Assembly: GCF_032884065.1 (NCBI RefSeq)
Contig: NC_088879.1
Span: forward strand, 18,668,489 to 18,732,488
Reading direction: 5' to 3'
Length of the DNA: 64,000 nt
Source of the DNA: Artemia franciscana
Taxonomy: Eukaryota > Arthropoda > Branchiopoda > Anostraca > Artemiidae
Shown here one piece after another: positions 59,502 through 64,000 of this stretch; position 1 is the stretch's first letter; every line of letters begins with the position of its first letter. Under the pieces are notes generated by a model that was not told where the DNA came from, did not search any database, and saw only the letters and a list, made by a program, of their open reading frames with translations. The position numbers and the translations under genes are program-made.

Positions 59502-61204
59502 AAACAGTTCGTGGTAACGAACTGTAGTAAGGAGCGACCCGGCTCAATAGCAACCAAAACTCTAAAAAATGGAATTTTGATACCAATACCTACATCAAAA
59601 GAATTGCATTTTAATGCTGATTTTAAATATATAAGTTTCATCAAGTTTAGTCTTACCCATCAAAAGTTACGAGCCTGAGAAAATTTGTGTTATTTCGGAA
59701 AATAGGGGGAAACGCCCCCTAAAAGTCATAGAATCTTAACAAAAATCACACCATCAGATTCAGCGTATCAGAGAACCCTACTGTAGAAGTTTCAAGCTCC
59801 TATCGACAAAAATGTGGAATTTTGTATTTTTTGCCAGAAGGCAGATCATGGATGCGTGTTTATTTGTTTGTTTTTTTTTTTCCAGGGGTGATCGTATCGA
59901 CCCAGTTGTCCTAGAATGTTTCAAGAGGGCTCATTCTAACGGAAATGAAAAGTTCTAGCGCCCTTTTTAAGTGACCAAAAAAATTGGAGGGCACCTAGGC
60001 CCCCTCCCACGCTAATTATTTCACCAAAGTCAACGGATCAAAATTCTGAGATAGCCATTTTATTTAACGTAGTCGAAAAACCTTATAACTATGTCTTTGG
60101 GGACGACTTACTCCCCCACAGTCCCCATGGGAGGGCAACAAGTTACAAACTTTGACCAATGCTTACATATAGTAATGGTTATTGGGAAGTGTACAGGCGT
60201 TTTCAGGAGGACTTTTTTTGGTTGGGGGAGGGGTTGAGAAGAGGGGGGTATGCTGGGGGAACTTTCTATCAATAATTTGTCATGGGGGAAGAAAATCTCC
60301 ATGAAGGGAGCGCAGGATTTACTAGCATTATTTAAAAACACAATGAAAAAATAAATATGAAAAAGTTCTTTCAGCTGGAAGTAAGGAACAGCATTAAAAC
60401 TTAAAAGAAACAGAAATTATTACCCATTTGAGGGACTCACCTCCTCCTAATACCTCGCTCTTTACGCTAAAGTATTTTTAGTAATGTCAACTATTTTACT
60501 ACGGCTTTTGTGATTCAGGGGTCATTCTTAATGAATTGGGACAAAATTTAAGATTTGGTGTAAAGAGAGAGGTACTGGCGAGGGGGCGAACCCTCTCATA
60601 TGTGTAATAAAAACATGAGAATAAAAAATTCTTTACGTAAGCTAATTTATAAGTTACGTATATCTTTTACTAATAAAAACATTCGTAAAAAATTAAAAGT
60701 TCTAGTTGCTTTTTTAATTAACAAAACAATTGGAGGGCAACTAGGCTTCCTCCCCGCTCTTTTTTCTCAAAATAATTCGATAAAAATTATGAGAAAGCCA
60801 TTTAGCCAAAAAAAAATAAAAAATATGTGAATTCCTCTGCGGAGAGCCAAAATCAAAACATGTATTGATTCTAAAACGTTCAAAAATTAAATAAAAAAAA
60901 ACAAATTTTTTCAACTGAAAGTAAGGAGCGACATTAAAACTTAATACGAACAGAAATTACTTCGTATATGAAAGGGGCTGCTTCCTCATCAACGCCCCGC
61001 TCTTTACGCCAGTGTTTTACTGTTTTAACAAGTGTTTTACTGTTTTAAAAAGAAGAGCTGAGAGAAAGAGTCAAACTTTAGCGTAAAGAGCGGGGCGTTG
61101 ATGAGGAAGCAGCTCCTTTCAAATACGAAGTAATCTCTGTTCGTTTTAAGTTTTAATGTCGCTCCTTACTTTCAGTTGAAAAAACTTGTTTTTTTTATTT
61201 AATT
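59502..61204 (-). mobile_element. Foldback element B8, full length
   Basis: Palindrome at 59502-59525, body, hairpin 60888-61204. It is preceded by the spacer TGATGATGGAGTCGTTC, the reverse complement of the spacer following B6 at 58215-58231. The loop of its hairpin contains a duplicated AAGTGTTTTACTGTTTTAA word. Confidence 0.83.
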
Positions 61205-62433
61205 CCGAGAAAAACCACAGTTTAAAGTATTGATTTGCATATTTTCATTGATTTTCAAACATCAGCATGGTTCATGCTACTGTGACACTATTTAGCTGAT
61301 ATTTTGGATGCCTTGTTGCTCCCTGTGGCATATTTTATCATTTATAAAGTATTTTCAGCCATTTCACTACAAAAATAACTGTACAAACTGAAATGGACCA
61401 TTGTGGGACTTTCCATTTTATTATTAGATCATGATACGCCATGACAGTTTATGCCACCATGGCAGTCTATGGCTGCCCTGTTTCACCCTGTGGCACCTGT
61501 TATCCTCACTTAAGCGTTTTCAGACGTTAGAATATCCTGACAGATGTTTCTTGTTTGAACAGTGGTACTTTCCATTTCATTATAAAATCGTGATGCTCCA
61601 TGTCATTTCATGCTCCGTGGCACTATATATCTGGCACACGGCACCGTATGGCACACATTGTCATTCCCAAAGCATTTTCAGATATTTTCTTGATAAGAAT
61701 TATGCTTTATCCATTCCTTTGTGTTTTTACTAGCCAATCTTATTACGCCTAAGAATTTTCAGATTTGTTTTGATAAAATGACATCAAATTCCAGTTCCCC
61801 CACTTTTGGTGCCAGTTACAGCGGTCTCATTTCCTATTCTGCTGCCTCTCACCCCGGTTCCAGGTCTGGTTCCACCGGTCCCAATTGCGCCAGTTCCTGT
61901 TCTGGTTCCACCACTTCTGGGCTCCCAGATTCCGTGGTTCCAATTCCACCAATCCTGCTCAGAGTTCCGCCAAATCAAGGATTTTTTTATGCTGCTGCCA
62001 CCCATGGTACTCTGTGGCTGGTCATAGACAGCAATTACTTTTTTTTGTATTTTGGGGCCATTTGACTAAGGAAATACTAGCTTTTAAGTGTTTTAAGCAA
62101 TTATTTTCCATGTTCTAATATATTTTTTCGTATTTTTCATTGTTTTCTCGGGGTTAAATAGACCGAGCGCATAAGAAATTCAACCTCGAGAGGAGAGTGG
62201 CATAGAGATACCGTTTTCACATATATTTGGGGACCATATTGATAGACCATACTTGCTTTAGAGGATTTTAGGCGATTATTTCCCATATTTTAACATATAC
62301 TTAATATTTTTAACGTTTTCTAGGGCTTATGGGTTGAGGTTTTGAGAGTTTTACGAGATTATTCTGCATATTTAATATTTTTTCATATTTTTCATTATTT
62401 TCCTGGTTTTAATAGATCCGAGGTATGAAAAAA
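60921..62433. repeat. Tandem duplication, unit 1 (1,513 bp)
   Basis: From GTAAGGAGCGAC in the B8 hairpin to TCCGAGGTATGAAAAAA. The non-hairpin part (61205-62433) contains about three ~165-bp repeats ending in CATTTTCAG (61205-61690), a GGTTCC-rich stretch (61790-61970) and two diverged ~245-bp units (from about 62080). A 114-codon frame at 61721-62065 rides on the GGTTCC repeat and is probably not a gene. Confidence 0.9.
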
Positions 62434-63946
62434 GTAAGGAGCGACATTAAAACTTAATACGAACAGAAATTACTTCGTATATGAAAGGGGCTGCTTCCTC
62501 ATCAACGCCCCGCTCTTTACGCCAGTGTTTTACTGTTTTAACAAGTGTTTTACTGTTTTAAAAAGAAGAGCTGAGAGAAAGAGTCAAACTTTAGCGTAAA
62601 GAGCGGGGCGTTGATGAGGAAGCAGCTCCTTTCAAATACGAAGTAATCTCTGTTCGTTTTAAGTTTTAATGTCGCTCCTTACTTTCAGTTGAAAAAACTT
62701 GTTTTTTTTTATTTAATTCCGAGAAAAACCACAGTTTAAAGTATTGATTTGCATATTTTCATTGATTTTCAAACATCAGCATGGTTCATGCTACTGTGAC
62801 ACTATTTAGCTGATATTTTGGATGCCTTGTTGCTCCCTGTGGCATATTTTATCATTTATAAAGTATTTTCAGCCATTTCACTACAAAAATAACTGTACAA
62901 ACTGAAATGGACCATTGTGGGACTTTCCATTTTATTATTAGATCATGATACGCCATGACAGTTTATGCCACCATGGCAGTCTATGGCTGCCCTGTTTCAC
63001 CCTGTGGCACCTGTTATCCTCACTTAAGCGTTTTCAGACGTTAGAATATCCTGACAGATGTTTCTTGTTTGAACAGTGGTACTTTCCATTTCATTATTAA
63101 ATCGTGATGCTCCATGTCATTTCATGCTCCGTGGCACTATATATCTGGCACACGGCACCGTATGGCACACATTGTCATTCCCAAAGCATTTTCAGATATT
63201 TTCTTGATAGGAATTATGCTTTATCCATTCCTTTGTGTTTTTACTAGCCAATCTTATTACGCCTAGGAATTTTCAGATTTGTTTTGATAAAATGACATCA
63301 AATTCCAGTTCCCCCACTTTTGGTGCCAGTTACAGCGGTCTCATTTCCTATTCTGCTGCCTCTCACCCCGGTTCCAGGTCTGGTTCCACCGGTCCCAATT
63401 GCGCCAGTTCCTGTTCTGGTTCCACCACTTCTGGGCTCCCAGATTCCGTGGCTCCAATTCCACCAATCCTGCTCAGAGTTCCGCCAAATCAAGGATTTTT
63501 TTATGCTGCTGCCACCCATGGTACTCTGTGGCTGGTCATAGACAGCAATTACTTTTTTTTGTATTTTTGGGCCATTTGACTGAGGAAATACTAGCTTTTA
63601 AGTGTTTTAAGCAATTATTTTCCATGTTCTAATATATTTTTTCGTATTTTTCATTGTTTTCTCGGGGTTAAATAGACTGAGCGCATAAGAAATTCAACCT
63701 CGAGAGGAGAGTGGCATAGAGATACCGTTTTCACATATATTTGGGGACCATATTGATAGACCATACTTGCTTTAGAGGATTTTAGGCGATTATTTCCCAT
63801 ATTTTAACATATACTTAATATTTTTAACGTTTTCTAGGGCTTATGGGTCGAGGTTTTGAGAGTTTTACGAGATTATTCTGCATATTTAATATTTTTTCAT
63901 ATTTTTCATTATTTTCCTGGTTTTAATAGATCCGAGGTATGAAAAA
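62434..63946. repeat. Tandem duplication, unit 2
   Basis: Near-identical copy of 60921-62433, with only a handful of substitutions visible (for example AAGAATTT to AGGAATTT near 63265). It includes a second copy of most of the foldback hairpin (62434-62719). After 63946 the sequence continues with TCAACTTCAAGAGCAG, a diverged match to the 245-bp satellite-like unit. Confidence 0.9.
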
Positions 63947-64000
63947 AATCAACTTCAAGAGCAGAGTGGCACAGCGATACACAGTGATATCGCTTACAAA

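Noticed and set aside
61721..62065. 114-codon frame duplicated at 63235-63579
   Set aside because: Its conservation comes from the very recent 1.5-kb duplication. The Ser/Gly-rich part reflects a GGTTCC simple repeat open in three frames.

Overview
This is a eukaryotic, AT-rich, intergenic or intronic window that is almost entirely transposable-element sequence. Spliced-type exons with GT-AG borders, non-LTR reverse transcriptase fragments, Helitrons, tRNA-like Pol III units and long (AT)n microsatellites rule out a prokaryote. The mixture fits an arthropod. From memory only, some repeats (the roughly 310-bp repeat at 12.9-14 kb and the foldback family at 38-64 kb) resemble brine shrimp (Artemia) sequence; I could not check this.

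Left part (1-42.7 kb): a dense nest of Helitrons. I recognise a RepHel family (HUH nuclease, two-tyrosine motif, Pif1-type helicase) in many broken copies. The best pieces are a 519-codon Rep N-terminus (19916-21475), a Rep-helicase stretch (16384-18735), a 3.7-kb composite (24689-28405, minus) and a clean helicase core (40295-41047, minus). Around them are several nearly intact non-autonomous derivatives (9232-11061, 29450-31329, 31419-33501, 33522-35338). These keep the Helitron 5' TC end, the hairpin-CTAG 3' end and the last ~200 bp of the helicase gene; the rest is replaced by poly-A/CTAAAAA minisatellite, GACCGGGACACAGGG-type minisatellite and, in some, tRNA-like units. Most termini abut long (AT)n arrays. 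Between Helitrons lie two non-LTR RT fragments (12.3 and 23.8 kb), a satellite-like block (12.9-14 kb) and an inverted array (14-15.6 kb).

Right part (38.3-64 kb): at least eight copies of an unclassified ~1.7-1.9 kb non-coding foldback element. Each begins with a ~300-bp near-perfect hairpin and ends in a short palindrome (CAGTTCGT..ACGAACTG). Copies lie in both orientations and are nested. The window ends in a 1,513-bp tandem duplication that contains one such hairpin.

Host sequence: three islands of apparently single-copy DNA (22.5-24.4, 42.7-43.7 and 50.1-56.5 kb) contain candidate exons with good splice sites. Minus-strand candidates at 53848-54007, 50526-50688, 23656-23761 and 22803-22982 can be joined in phase into the 3' end of one gene, whose introns would hold most of the transposons. 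Plus-strand candidates (43240-43394, 51093-51437) suggest a second gene, nested or overlapping; one carries a PHD-like cysteine pattern. None could be tied to a named protein. No complete intact gene is present in the window.
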